A stretch of DNA of 64,000 bases from Rubrobacter_D sp963840835 (lineage in GTDB: Bacteria; Actinomycetota; Rubrobacteria; Rubrobacterales; Rubrobacteraceae), in NCBI GenBank assembly GCA_963840835.1, contig CAWJAM010000006.1:62001-126000 (forward strand), read 5' to 3'. The stretch's first letter is position 1. Each line of letters begins with the position of its first letter. The notes under the pieces are model-generated. The model worked only from the letters and a program-made list of their open reading frames with translations, had not been told where the DNA came from and did not search any database. Both the position numbers and the translations under genes were made by a program. Below are positions 51,477 to 59,713 of the stretch, in pieces.

Positions 51477-52277
51477 CTACGGGTTTTCCGGGTTGGGCCC
51501 ATGCCGTCTTACGAAGTCGTCTATCATGGCGCGGGCTATGCTAGTCTCGGGCGGCAGTTGCGGCAGGTTCTCGGCCGTGTACCAACCGGCGTCTTCTATC
51601 TCACCAGGTTCGGGGGTCAGTTCGCCTCCCGCGTAATCCACGGTGAAGCCGATCATGAGCGAGTTCGGAAACGGCCACGGCTGGCTCCCGAAGTAGTTTA
51701 AGTTCTCGACCTCGACCCCGACTTCCTCCCTTACCTCGCGAATGAGGGTCTCCTCTATGGACTCGCCGGGCTCGACGAACCCCGCGAGCGCGCTGTACAT
51801 CCCCTTCGGAAAACCGGGTGAACGCGCGAGCAGTATCTGATCTCCCCTCTCGACCAGCACGATGGCGGCAGGGCTGAGGCGCGGATAATGCATCATCCCA
51901 CACCGCGTACACCTCTTCGCAAGCTCCCCGGAGACCGGCTCGGTCTCTCCGCCGCAGCGCCCGCAGAACCGGTGCGTCGCGTGCCAACCGACGATCTGCC
52001 TGGCCCGGCCTGCCATCCTGAAGAAATCTTCGTCCACCCCGAAGAAAAAGCTCCGCATGTCCCTGAACACCAGGCCTTCGGGCGGCCCGGCGTCGGGGCC
52101 CACTTCCACGGCCAAGCAGGCACGCCCGTCGAGGTCCCCGACCTTCCACCTGAACGTGACGTCGAGTCCGAGATCCGCTGGCCCGCCGGCGAGCGGCACG
52201 CGGACGGGCCCTTCTCTGTACACGAGCAGTTTGTCGCCCTGGAAGGCGAACCACAGCGCCTGTTCGGGGTCAGCCAA
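51477..52277 (-). CDS. nudC: NAD(+)/NADH pyrophosphatase, NudC type
   Basis: A 266-residue Nudix hydrolase that cleaves NADH and may remove NAD caps. Zinc ribbon FCGRCGGETEPVSGELAKRC TRCG near residue 100-120, Nudix box GFVEPGESIEETLIREVREE near 165-185 and the NudC motif SQPWPFPNSLMIGF just after. N-terminal domain typical. Its start overlaps the FAD/Fe-S oxidase end by 8 bp. Confidence 0.94.
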   Translation of the reverse strand: MADPEQALWFAFQGDKLLVYREGPVRVPLAGGPADLGLDVTFRWKVGDLDGRACLAVEVGPDAGPPEGLVFRDMRSFFFGVDEDFFRMAGRARQIVGWHATHRFCGRCGGETEPVSGELAKRCTRCGMMHYPRLSPAAIVLVERGDQILLARSPGFPKGMYSALAGFVEPGESIEETLIREVREEVGVEVENLNYFGSQPWPFPNSLMIGFTVDYAGGELTPEPGEIEDAGWYTAENLPQLPPETSIARAMIDDFVRRHGPNPENP

Positions 52278-55137
52278 CGGTCTCTGGGCCAGTCAGGAGC
52301 GAGGCCAGGTACTCGGCCGGGTGCAAGGCCACGCGTTCGGTGCCGTCGAAGATCTGTTCCCTGCAGCTCGTACCAGGCGCGACGACGACCCGCTCCTCCG
52401 CCCCCCGCACCGCCGGAAACAACCTCCGCTCCCCCATCTTCATCGAGGCCTCGTAGTGGCCCTTCTCGTACCCGAAGAGCCCAGCCATCCCGCAACATCC
52501 CGAGTCGACCACCTCTACGTCGGCGGCGAGCCCGAGCAGACGCTCCATCGGGCCGGTCCCGACGAGCGCCTTCTGGTGGCAGTGCCCGTGCAGAAGTACC
52601 GGCTCGCCCTCCCGTAGCGGAAGCTCTTCGTCGAGCTCCAGCACTGCCTCCTCGAAGAGGCGGGTGGCCCCCGCCAGCTTCTCGACCCGTTCGTCGTCGG
52701 GGAGGAGCTTTCTATAGTCGTCGCGCATGGTCAGGATGCAGCTCGGCTCCAGGCCGACCAATGGCACGCCTCGCTCCACGAGGGGCATCAGCAGCTTCAG
52801 GTTGCGTCTCGCGTTCTCGCGGGCCTCGTCGACGAGTCCTTCGGAGAGCATAGGCCTCCCGCAGCAGACGACCTCGGGCAGGTGCACCCTCGCCCCCGCG
52901 GCGGCGAAGAGTCTCACGGCGCCCTCCCCGACCTCGGGCCTCTGGTACTCGTTCCAGGTGTCGTTGAAGAGGGCGACCTCGGCCGGTCCCGCGCCCTGCG
53001 GCAGGTCACCAAAACGTCTGGAGAAGGTCCTGTTCGCCACGCGGGGCAGCGAGCGGCGGGGGTCTATGCCGGCGAGGCCGGCGGCGTAGCGGGCGAGGCG
53101 CGTCCCGGCGACGGTGTTGTAGAGCGAGGGGAACATGGAGGCGAGCGCGAGCTGGCGGCGGATGTGCCCGGCCGCCTTCTGGCGCGGGCTGAAGCCGTGC
53201 TCACGGCCCGTCTGGTAGAGTACCTCGGACTTCATGGAGGCGACGTCCACCGCGGAGGGGCATTCCGTCTTACACGCCTTGCAGCCGACGCATAGGTCCA
53301 TGACCTCCTTCATGCGCCGTCCCGTCAACTCTTCGGGCGGGAGGGTGCCTTCGATCACGGAGCGGAGCATGTTGGCCCGTGCCCTCGTGGTGTCCTGCTC
53401 GTCGAGGGTGACCATGTAGGAGGGGCACATCGTACCGCCGGTCCTCTTGCGGCAGAGACCGCTCCCGTTGCACAACTCGACGGCCTTCGCAAAGCCGCCC
53501 TGCTCCGAAAAAGAGAGGTTCGTGTTGATGGGGAGACGCTCTCGGCCGGGGCCGATCCGTAGCTGCCGGTCCATCCGCGCGGGGTCAACGATGACACCAG
53601 GGTTCATCAGCCCTTCCGGGTCGAAGAGACGCTTGACGTCCACGAAAGCGCGCAGGATGTCCTTCCCGTACATCTTCCCCAGGTACTCAGAACGCGAGAG
53701 GCCGTCGCCGTGTTCGCCCGAGATGGACCCGCCGCAGTCAACGACGAGATCCGCGACCTCATCGGCGATGCGGCGCATGCGCGAGACGCCACCCGGGTCC
53801 GAGGTATCCAGGGCTGGCCTGACGTGCAGGCATCCCACGCTGGCGTGCCCGTAGAAGCAGGCCCAGGTACCGTTCTTCTCGACGATCTTCTCGAAGCGCC
53901 CGACGAACTCCTCCAGACGGTCAGGGGGCACCGCCGCGTCCTCCACAAAGGCTACAGGCTTCTCCTTGTCCGTCGTGCCAAGCAGGAGCGGAAGAGTGGA
54001 CTTGCGGAGCCTGACCGTCTGGCCCATCTCCCCTTTCGCGCGGAGCGGCGTCGCGGCGGTCGCCCCGACCTCGACGGCCAGATCTTCCAACCCCGCGAAA
54101 CGCTCATCGAGGTCCACTTCCGTGCCGCTCCACTCCACGACGAGGATGGCCTTCGGTTCTCCCCTCACAAAGCGGGTTGAATCCCTGTAGGCGGGATTGG
54201 CCCTCGCGCGGCCTATGGCGACGTCGTCGAGCAACTCTATCGCCGATGGGGCCATCTGTAGAAATCGGCCCGTCGCGCGGGCCGCCCCTGAGAGGGAGTC
54301 GAACTCGAAGGAGGCCAGGCCGCGGGCCTCGGGAAGCGGGTGGAGCCGGAACTCTGCGCGGGTGATAGTAGCCAGCGTGCCTTCCGAGCCGCATATCAGG
54401 CGCGTGAGGTCGAGGGTCTCGGGGTCTACAAGGGCGTCGAGGCCGTAGCCGGAGACCCGACGGATCATGCGCGGGAACCGGTGCCGGATCTCGTCGGCGT
54501 AACGGGCCCCGATCTCCATCGCCCCCCGCAACAGCCGCGCGGTGGCGTCGGCGTGACGGGCGCGTTTTATTGCTTCGTCTCTGCCGAGGGGGCTAAGATC
54601 TACCGTCTCTCCTGAGGCGAGCACGCAGCGCAGACCGATTACCTGGTCCGAGGTCATCCCGTAGACGAGGCTGCGCATCCCGGCCGAGTTGTTCCCGACC
54701 ATGCCCCCGAGGGTCGCCACGTCCGAGGTCGATGTGTCGGCCCCGAAAACGAGTCCGTGCGGCTCGACCATCGCGTTGAGCTCACCCTGCACCAGCCCGG
54801 GCTCGACGATGCAACGCCGTCCTTCGAGGTCTATCTCCAGCGCCCGCCGCATCTCGGAGACGTCGAGAGCTAGCCCGGGCGCGGTGGCCTGCCCGGCGAG
54901 GCTCGTTCCCGTGCCGCGGGGCGTGATGGAGAGTCCCAGCTCGCGGGCCGCAGAAAGACAGCGTCTTACATCCTCCTCGGAGCGGGCGACGACGACGCCT
55001 ACAGGCTTGCGGAGGTAGATGGAGGCGTCTGTGGACCAAAGGGCGCGCGAGGCTTCGTCGGTGCGCAGGTAACCTTCGAGTTCACCGTCGAGGGCGGCGT
55101 GGAGTTGCCTCGCGTAAGGTTCGGGTCTATCCGGCAC
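52270..55137 (-). CDS. FAD-linked oxidase with C-terminal Fe-S and CCG domains (D-lactate dehydrogenase/glycolate oxidase fusion)
   Basis: A 955-residue fusion. Residues ~30-220: FAD-binding (PCMH) domain (ITPRGTGTSLAGQATAPGLA, GGMVGNNSAGMRSLVYGMTS). ~220-520: FAD-oxidase C domain (ACFYGHASVGCLHVRPALDT). ~555-640: Fe-S ligands SGLCRKRTGGTMCPSYMVTL and CVGCKACKTECPSAVDVASM. ~700-940: CCG-type domain with GHCHQKALVGTG and DSGCCGMAGLFGYEKGHYEA. It probably oxidises D-lactate or glycolate and passes electrons to quinone or an electron carrier. It is full length and followed by nudC. Confidence 0.92.
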   Translation of the reverse strand: MPDRPEPYARQLHAALDGELEGYLRTDEASRALWSTDASIYLRKPVGVVVARSEEDVRRCLSAARELGLSITPRGTGTSLAGQATAPGLALDVSEMRRALEIDLEGRRCIVEPGLVQGELNAMVEPHGLVFGADTSTSDVATLGGMVGNNSAGMRSLVYGMTSDQVIGLRCVLASGETVDLSPLGRDEAIKRARHADATARLLRGAMEIGARYADEIRHRFPRMIRRVSGYGLDALVDPETLDLTRLICGSEGTLATITRAEFRLHPLPEARGLASFEFDSLSGAARATGRFLQMAPSAIELLDDVAIGRARANPAYRDSTRFVRGEPKAILVVEWSGTEVDLDERFAGLEDLAVEVGATAATPLRAKGEMGQTVRLRKSTLPLLLGTTDKEKPVAFVEDAAVPPDRLEEFVGRFEKIVEKNGTWACFYGHASVGCLHVRPALDTSDPGGVSRMRRIADEVADLVVDCGGSISGEHGDGLSRSEYLGKMYGKDILRAFVDVKRLFDPEGLMNPGVIVDPARMDRQLRIGPGRERLPINTNLSFSEQGGFAKAVELCNGSGLCRKRTGGTMCPSYMVTLDEQDTTRARANMLRSVIEGTLPPEELTGRRMKEVMDLCVGCKACKTECPSAVDVASMKSEVLYQTGREHGFSPRQKAAGHIRRQLALASMFPSLYNTVAGTRLARYAAGLAGIDPRRSLPRVANRTFSRRFGDLPQGAGPAEVALFNDTWNEYQRPEVGEGAVRLFAAAGARVHLPEVVCCGRPMLSEGLVDEARENARRNLKLLMPLVERGVPLVGLEPSCILTMRDDYRKLLPDDERVEKLAGATRLFEEAVLELDEELPLREGEPVLLHGHCHQKALVGTGPMERLLGLAADVEVVDSGCCGMAGLFGYEKGHYEASMKMGERRLFPAVRGAEERVVVAPGTSCREQIFDGTERVALHPAEYLASLLTGPETVG

Positions 55138-55432
55138 GATCCAGTCAACTTTACATCCAGAGTGGACGTACCGCCAGTCGGAGATTCACACCCTGGCCGC
55201 GAGATGGTTCGTTTCCCCTCCAGTGGGATAAGCCACCCCTACGAGGGGCGTTCCCTGGCGCGAAGCCGGACGATGTACGTAGTTGCTGTATTTGAAACAC
55301 GACGAACAAGCACCTCTGGTTGTGTTCGGGAGAAAGCCGGTTTAGTTAAGACTGCGCTGGGGTAAGCACCAGACGTTATTTTCGCTGTTTACCTGGCGTG
55401 GCGGTAACCGAACGAAGAGGAGAAGGGGCGCC
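55138..55432. other. Gap before the transporter remnant
   Basis: No gene seen. The stretch before 55433 may contain the decayed upstream part of the BCCT gene, but I could not recognise any of it. Confidence 0.4.
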
Positions 55433-55795
55433 GATGCAGGGACCATCGTTCTTGGCAGCATGTCCGCCGGCGGAGTTCTGAACCCGAAGAGGGCGATCAA
55501 GCTCACCTGGGGGGCGATAATGGGGGCGCTCGCGGCGATCCTGCTCCTGACCGGAGGGCTCGACGCGCTCCAGAACGGGGCGATCCTGGCCGCCACGCCG
55601 TTCGCGATACTGATGTGCCTTATGTGCTGGTGCCTGTACAAGACCCTCAGGCGCGACTACCGCGAAGAGAGACAGCAAGTCCAGGAGATCATGGCCCACG
55701 ACCAGAACGTCGAGAAACAGCAGATGCAGGAGATCATGCGCCGCCACGAGGCCGGAGAACCCGTTGGCCCCACACCGTCGAAGTCCGGCGAGTAA
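55433..55795 (+). pseudogene. BCCT-family (betaine/choline/carnitine) transporter, C-terminal remnant
   Basis: In frame from GAT GCA GGG ACC, DAGTIVLGSMSAGGVLNPKR is a typical BCCT helix-10 region. It is followed by AIKLTWGAIMGALAAILLLT and GGLDALQNGAILAATPFAIL, the last two helices, and a charged C-terminal tail (RRDYREERQQVQEIMAHDQN). The first ~75 % of a normal ~500-residue transporter is absent. It is a remnant, perhaps translated from the ATG at 55460 as a small protein. Confidence 0.8.
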
Positions 55796-55841
55796 CCGGA
55801 ACCGCCCATACTCGTAGGCTCTCACCGGCTACAATCGCCGG

Positions 55842-56696
55842 GTGAACGAGCATCCGATCCGGGTGATGAGCTTCAACGTCAGAGGGTCTTTCCACGACAA
55901 GCTCGAGAGGAACGCCTGGCGCAATCGGGCCGCGCTTAACGTCGCCACCATAGAGCGTTACGCGCCTGACGTGATCGGGCTGCAGGAGTCACAGCGCGGC
56001 AACCTGGCCGCGTACCGCAAGCGCCTGCCACGCTTCACTCACATCCCCGGCCCGAAGTACGGCAACACCGTCCCCCACGACTTCAACACGATCCTGTTCG
56101 ACCCCGAACGGCTGGAGCCACTCGACTCCGGAGGTTTCTGGCTCTCCGAGACGCCGGCGAGGCACTCCAGAGGCTGGCAGGCGAGGGTGGCGCGCTGCGC
56201 CACGTGGGCGCTGTTCGTCCTGCAGGGGACGGATCTCCGCATCCTCCACATGAACACGCACCTCGACCACGTCAGCGCCCTGGCGCGCCGAGAAGGCAGC
56301 AAGCTCATCGTCGAGAAAGCCGCGGAGGTCTCAGACCGGGCGGCCGGAGATCGCGTAATCATCCTCACGGGAGACTTCAACGCCAGGCCAGGCAGCAGAA
56401 CTTACAAGAATCTCGTAGAGGCAGGCTTCGTGGACACCTACCACGCGGTGGGCAACGAGGACGATGAAGCCGCGAACACCTTCCACGCGTTCAGGGGAGC
56501 AAGCTACCGTGATGCGCACCCCGACCAGGGTCCGCGTCGCATAGACTGGATCCTCCTGCAAGACCCCAAAGGACACCTACGGATCGAGTCACACAAAATA
56601 ATCCACGACGCCGACGAAAGCTCAGGCCTCTACCCGAGCGACCACTATCCAGTACTGGCAGAATTTAGCAAGTCAGCACTTCAGCATTTCAGCTAG
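55842..56696 (+). CDS. Endonuclease/exonuclease/phosphatase (EEP) family hydrolase
   Basis: A 284-residue Mg-dependent phosphoesterase from GTG. MSFNVRGS (metal Asn), VIGLQESQRG (metal Glu), HMNTHLDHVS, LTGDFNARPGS (Asp/Asn) and SDHYPVLAEF (Asp-His) are all present. Phosphodiester or sphingomyelinase/nuclease-type substrates are possible. The last residues SKSALQHFS and the stop are encoded by the GCTGA-core repeat, so the original end may have been replaced. Confidence 0.88.
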   Translation: MNEHPIRVMSFNVRGSFHDKLERNAWRNRAALNVATIERYAPDVIGLQESQRGNLAAYRKRLPRFTHIPGPKYGNTVPHDFNTILFDPERLEPLDSGGFWLSETPARHSRGWQARVARCATWALFVLQGTDLRILHMNTHLDHVSALARREGSKLIVEKAAEVSDRAAGDRVIILTGDFNARPGSRTYKNLVEAGFVDTYHAVGNEDDEAANTFHAFRGASYRDAHPDQGPRRIDWILLQDPKGHLRIESHKIIHDADESSGLYPSDHYPVLAEFSKSALQHFS

Positions 56697-56872
56697 TCAG
56701 CATTTCAGCATGTCAGGAATCCTTTAGCAGAGCCGGGTTTGCGGGCAAGCTTCCGTGAAACACGAAGAGGAGCCCCGCTCGGGGGGCTCCTCTTCGTACG
56801 GTCGCATCTCGGCGAGAGGCTTTCAGCGAAAACAAAAAGCTGAAATGCTGAAGTGCTGACCAGCTGAAATGC
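56669..56872. repeat. Inverted pair of GCTGA-core tandem repeats around a strong terminator
   Basis: TCAGC-type units at 56669-56716 face GCTGA-type units at 56837-56872. The spacer holds the 15-bp hairpin at 56762-56797. The left arm encodes the end of the EEP gene; the right arm abuts the hairpin after the sigma-70 gene. Confidence 0.8.
56762..56797. terminator. 15-bp perfect GC-rich hairpin (bidirectional terminator)
   Basis: Arms 56762-56776 and 56783-56797 pair perfectly across GCTCGG. It lies between the convergent EEP gene (plus) and the sigma-70 gene (minus) and can serve both. Confidence 0.8.
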
Positions 56873-56902
56873 GCGGATTGCAGGATCAATCCTGCAATCC
56901 GC
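56873..56902 (-). terminator. 14-bp perfect hairpin abutting the sigma-70 stop codon
   Basis: GCGGATTGCAGGAT (56873-56886) pairs exactly with 56889-56902 around a 2-nt loop. It begins directly after the sigma gene's TAA at 56903-56905 and shares stem sequence with the 45855 hairpin. Confidence 0.7.
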
Positions 56903-57778
56903 TTACGCGGCGCCGCGGAGGACCATTCCTAGTTCACCGCTACCGAGCATACGCTCGGCCTCGCGCTGCAGCTGCCTGACCCGCTCGCGGGAGATGCCGA
57001 GCTCCTCGCTGAGCTGGGCGAGGGTGGCAGTGTCGCGGTCGCCGAGGCCGTAGCGCCTTATCAGGACGTGCCTGTGGCGCTCCGGGAGCCGCCCGATGGC
57101 CTCCTTGAGGGAACCGACCTCCATCTCCCCTATCACCGCGCCAGCCACCTCTGAGGCCCGCTCGTCCTCGATCAGCTCTCCGAGCTCTGAGCCGTCGCCG
57201 TCGGAAGAGAGGGTCTGGTTGAGGCTCGTGGCGTCTGGCATCGCGCTCTTTACATCGAGCACCTCGTTGACCGTCCACTCCAGTCGCCTTGCGACCTCCT
57301 CATCGGTTGGCTCGCGGCTCAAACCGGCAGAGAGCTCGTTGTAGGCGCGGGCCATCTTCCGGATCTTGTCCCCCATGTGAACGGGGACGCGGATCGTGCG
57401 GCCCTTGTCGGCGACGGCGCGCTGCACGGCCTGACGAATCCACCACGTGGCATAGGTGGAGAACCTCCAGCCACGGTCGGGGTCGAACTTCTCCACGGCC
57501 CGCATAAGGCCGACGTTGCCCTCCTGGATCAGATCCTCGAACGGCAGCCCCATCCCCCGGTACCTCTTGGCGACGCTGACCACGAGCCTGAGGTTCTTCT
57601 CGACCAGCCTCTTGCGCGCCCGGTCATCGCCGGCCTTGGCCCTCTTTGAGAGATCTATCTCCTCCCTGTGCGTGAGGAGATTGCCCTTGTCGATGCGGGC
57701 GAAGTACCCGGGGATGAGATCGGGGGTCTCCGCAGGCCGCTCACTCCGCCGCCCGTATGTCGTCCCAATGGTTTCCAT
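56903..57778 (-). CDS. RNA polymerase sigma-70 factor (RpoD/group 2 type)
   Basis: A 291-residue sigma from the ATG at 57778 (GGAGCAAGGAGG upstream). Region 1.2 TPDLIPGYFARIDKGNLLTH; region 2 RLVVSVAKRYRGMGLPFEDL, IQEGNVGLMRAVEKFDPDRG and FSTYATWWIRQAVQRAVADK; region 3 follows (VHMGDKIRKMARAYNELSAG); region 4 RYGLGDRDTATLAQLSEELG and ISRERVRQLQREAERML. It lacks the long region 1.1 of the primary sigma, so an alternative group 2 sigma or a short RpoD is likely. It is a single gene. Confidence 0.93.
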   Translation of the reverse strand: METIGTTYGRRSERPAETPDLIPGYFARIDKGNLLTHREEIDLSKRAKAGDDRARKRLVEKNLRLVVSVAKRYRGMGLPFEDLIQEGNVGLMRAVEKFDPDRGWRFSTYATWWIRQAVQRAVADKGRTIRVPVHMGDKIRKMARAYNELSAGLSREPTDEEVARRLEWTVNEVLDVKSAMPDATSLNQTLSSDGDGSELGELIEDERASEVAGAVIGEMEVGSLKEAIGRLPERHRHVLIRRYGLGDRDTATLAQLSEELGISRERVRQLQREAERMLGSGELGMVLRGAA

Positions 57779-57982
57779 CAAACGCCTCCTTGCTCCTTTA
57801 AAACCGCCAACGTACCAGAAATTCCGCACCGCACTCCCAGACGCCGCGGACCCAGAGGAGTACCATATGGGCATCGCCCTTCGCTGCTCGAAGATATGTG
57901 GATGCGGGAATGCAGGCTTTTTATAGAATTTTGCCGAACTAGTAGTTTACACACCAGGGCGCGCTTGTCAAGTCGTCTCAAA

Positions 57983-58016
57983 GCGATAAGCAGAGGTCAA
58001 GACCTCTGTTTATCGC
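57983..58016. terminator. 16-bp hairpin with one mismatch, GGTCAA-type loop
   Basis: Arms 57983-57998 and 58001-58016 around AA, stem core CAGAGGTC/GACCTCTG shared with the hairpin at 45855. Followed at 58021-58075 by GCTGA-core units (an inverted pair with a short spacer). Confidence 0.7.
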
Positions 58017-58020
58017 GCAC

Positions 58021-58075
58021 GTCAGCACCTCAGCAAGAAAAAGCTGAAATGCTGACCTGCTGACTAGCTGATATG
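58021..58075. repeat. GCTGA-core repeat cluster
   Basis: Inverted TCAGC units (58021-58033) are followed closely by GCTGA units at 58043-58075, such as GCTGAAAT, GCTGACCT and GCTGACTA. Confidence 0.7.
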
Positions 58076-58185
58076 CTTGCAACGAGGTCCAACCTAATTG
58101 CAAGCTGCCCTAGTTGGGCTGTGGACGGAACCGTGGTGGGTCGAAACCGGAGAGGAGCGGGGTGCGTTCTGGGTGCTTGAGCCTG

Positions 58186-58425
58186 ATGGTAAGGGTCGGC
58201 GTGGTGTCGGCCGCGGCGATACTCGCCGCGGTGAGCATGGCCCTCATCCTCTCGTTCGGCGTCTCGGCGCTCGGACAACCCGAGGGAATCTCGAATATCG
58301 TCAAGGTGCTCGTCGCTTCGGCAGCGGGGTTCGCCTTCTTCCTGGTCGGCCGCGGTATCTGGCGTGACCTGAGGCGGCGTCCGTCTGCAGAATCCGAAGA
58401 GCGGTTAGAAGAACGCGAACGCTAG
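58186..58425 (+). CDS. Small two-helix membrane protein
   Basis: A ~79-residue frame from the ATG at 58186. Two hydrophobic segments (VGVVSAAAILAAVSMALILS, VKVLVASAAGFAFFLVGRGI) and a charged C-terminus (RRRPSAESEERLEERER). No family recognised. A longer start at 58114 is open but adds basic, non-conserved-looking sequence. Confidence 0.55.
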   Translation: MVRVGVVSAAAILAAVSMALILSFGVSALGQPEGISNIVKVLVASAAGFAFFLVGRGIWRDLRRRPSAESEERLEERER

Positions 58426-58426
58426 A

Positions 58427-58447
58427 GCGGTTCGCAAAGCGAACCGC
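58427..58447. terminator. 9-bp hairpin after the small membrane protein gene
   Basis: GCGGTTCGC (58427-58435) and GCGAACCGC (58439-58447) pair perfectly around AAA, starting about 2 bases past the stop. Confidence 0.65.
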
Positions 58448-58453
58448 GGCATC

Positions 58454-58617
58454 GTTTCAGGCATCAGGCTACAGGTTTCAGGCCCGGGTCTCCGGAAGGA
58501 GTCGGCGTGTTTCGAGACCGCGAGGCCTGCCTCTTCGAGCAAGGACGTAGCCGCCGTTTCCCGCCCCGTGCGAGTCGCCCTAAACCCTGCTGATGCCTGT
58601 AGCCTGATGCCTGAAAC
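58454..58617. repeat. 22-bp perfect inverted repeat spanning 164 bp
   Basis: Bases 58454-58475 are the exact reverse complement of 58596-58617. Nothing gene-like is seen in the 120-bp spacer. Same general layout as the GCTGA inverted pairs, but a different sequence with CAGGCATCAGG-type units. Confidence 0.85.
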
Positions 58618-58624
58618 CTACTTT

Positions 58625-59494
58625 TCAGGAAACTATCTCCAGTGGCTCTTCCCCGACGCCCCCCACGAGGGTGTTACCGTAGCACGTCCGCCAGCGCAGG
58701 GAGGCGGTGGGGTCCGCTATTCCTATGCTCGCCGCGTCGTAAGAGAAGGAGACGCGCATACCGTCAGGGCCGTAGACGTGTCCGGGGGTCGCGAAGCTGG
58801 CTTCAGGGTAGACGCCCATCTGGTTCGCGCTGGCGACGTAGACGCCGCTATCCAGGGCCCGCGCGGCGCACGAGAGGTCGTACTGGGAACCCCACGGCTC
58901 GCGCCAGGCGGCCGAAACCAAGACCAGGTCAGCCCCGCCCAGGGCGGCCTCCCTGGCCATCTCGGGGAAACCCAGATCCCAGCAGACGGCGAGCGAGACG
59001 CGCAGGCCCCCGGCCTCGACCACCTGCGACTCCGTCCCCGGTGTGAAGACGAAGTGCTCGGGGGTAGTCCTGACCAGGTTGCGCTTGCGGTAGGTGGCGA
59101 CCACGCCCTCCGGCCCGACGAGGTTCGAGCTGTCGAAGACGCCCACGGGAGAGCCGGGGACCCCCTCAGGGAAACCGTAAGCTATGTAGATCCCGAACTC
59201 CCTGGCGAGCGCGGTGAAGAACCGGGCGCTCTCGCCGACCTCGGCGTCCTCGGCGTACCTATAGACGGTCTCCAGGGCGGAATAACCGCAGGTGAACAGT
59301 TCGGGCAAGACCACGAAGCGCAGCGAAGGCTCCGCGGCGAGGGCCGCGGCTATCTCCTTCTCAGCCAGCAGTAGGTTGCCCCGCGTGTCGCCTGGCTCCG
59401 GGCCAAGGTTGAGCGCGGCCACGGCAGAGGCGACCGGTAGCGCGCCATCCGGCCCCTCACCGCCGGGGAAGACTCCCTGAATCACCTCCGCCAT
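58625..59494 (-). CDS. Carbon-nitrogen hydrolase (nitrilase superfamily)
   Basis: A 289-residue amidase/nitrilase. Catalytic triad: Glu in FVVLPELFTCGY, Lys in YRKRNLVRTTPEH and Cys in SLAVCWDLGFPEMAREAALG. Substrate unknown. Start ATG at 59494 is preceded by GAGGAGG. Confidence 0.92.
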   Translation of the reverse strand: MAEVIQGVFPGGEGPDGALPVASAVAALNLGPEPGDTRGNLLLAEKEIAAALAAEPSLRFVVLPELFTCGYSALETVYRYAEDAEVGESARFFTALAREFGIYIAYGFPEGVPGSPVGVFDSSNLVGPEGVVATYRKRNLVRTTPEHFVFTPGTESQVVEAGGLRVSLAVCWDLGFPEMAREAALGGADLVLVSAAWREPWGSQYDLSCAARALDSGVYVASANQMGVYPEASFATPGHVYGPDGMRVSFSYDAASIGIADPTASLRWRTCYGNTLVGGVGEEPLEIVS

Positions 59495-59713
59495 AGCCGC
59501 CTCCTCTCTGCACTACCTCCCAGGGCACATAGCCCGCGGGATACGTAGCACTATTCTAGTCTACTCGCGCCCCCGCGGTATCGGCCAGATGGCGAATAAT
59601 AAGCGGATGTGGGTGGAGGGTGCTTGTACTTGCGGATCATCGACAACCCCCGCGTCCGGGGGTAATATCTAACCTGTCCAGATTCTCGGTACCCCCGGGT
59701 AGAACGGAGAGAC
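59495..59713. other. Divergent promoter gap between nitrilase and asparagine synthase
   Basis: No gene seen. Presumably holds promoters for both genes; I could not assign -35/-10 elements with confidence. Confidence 0.4.
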
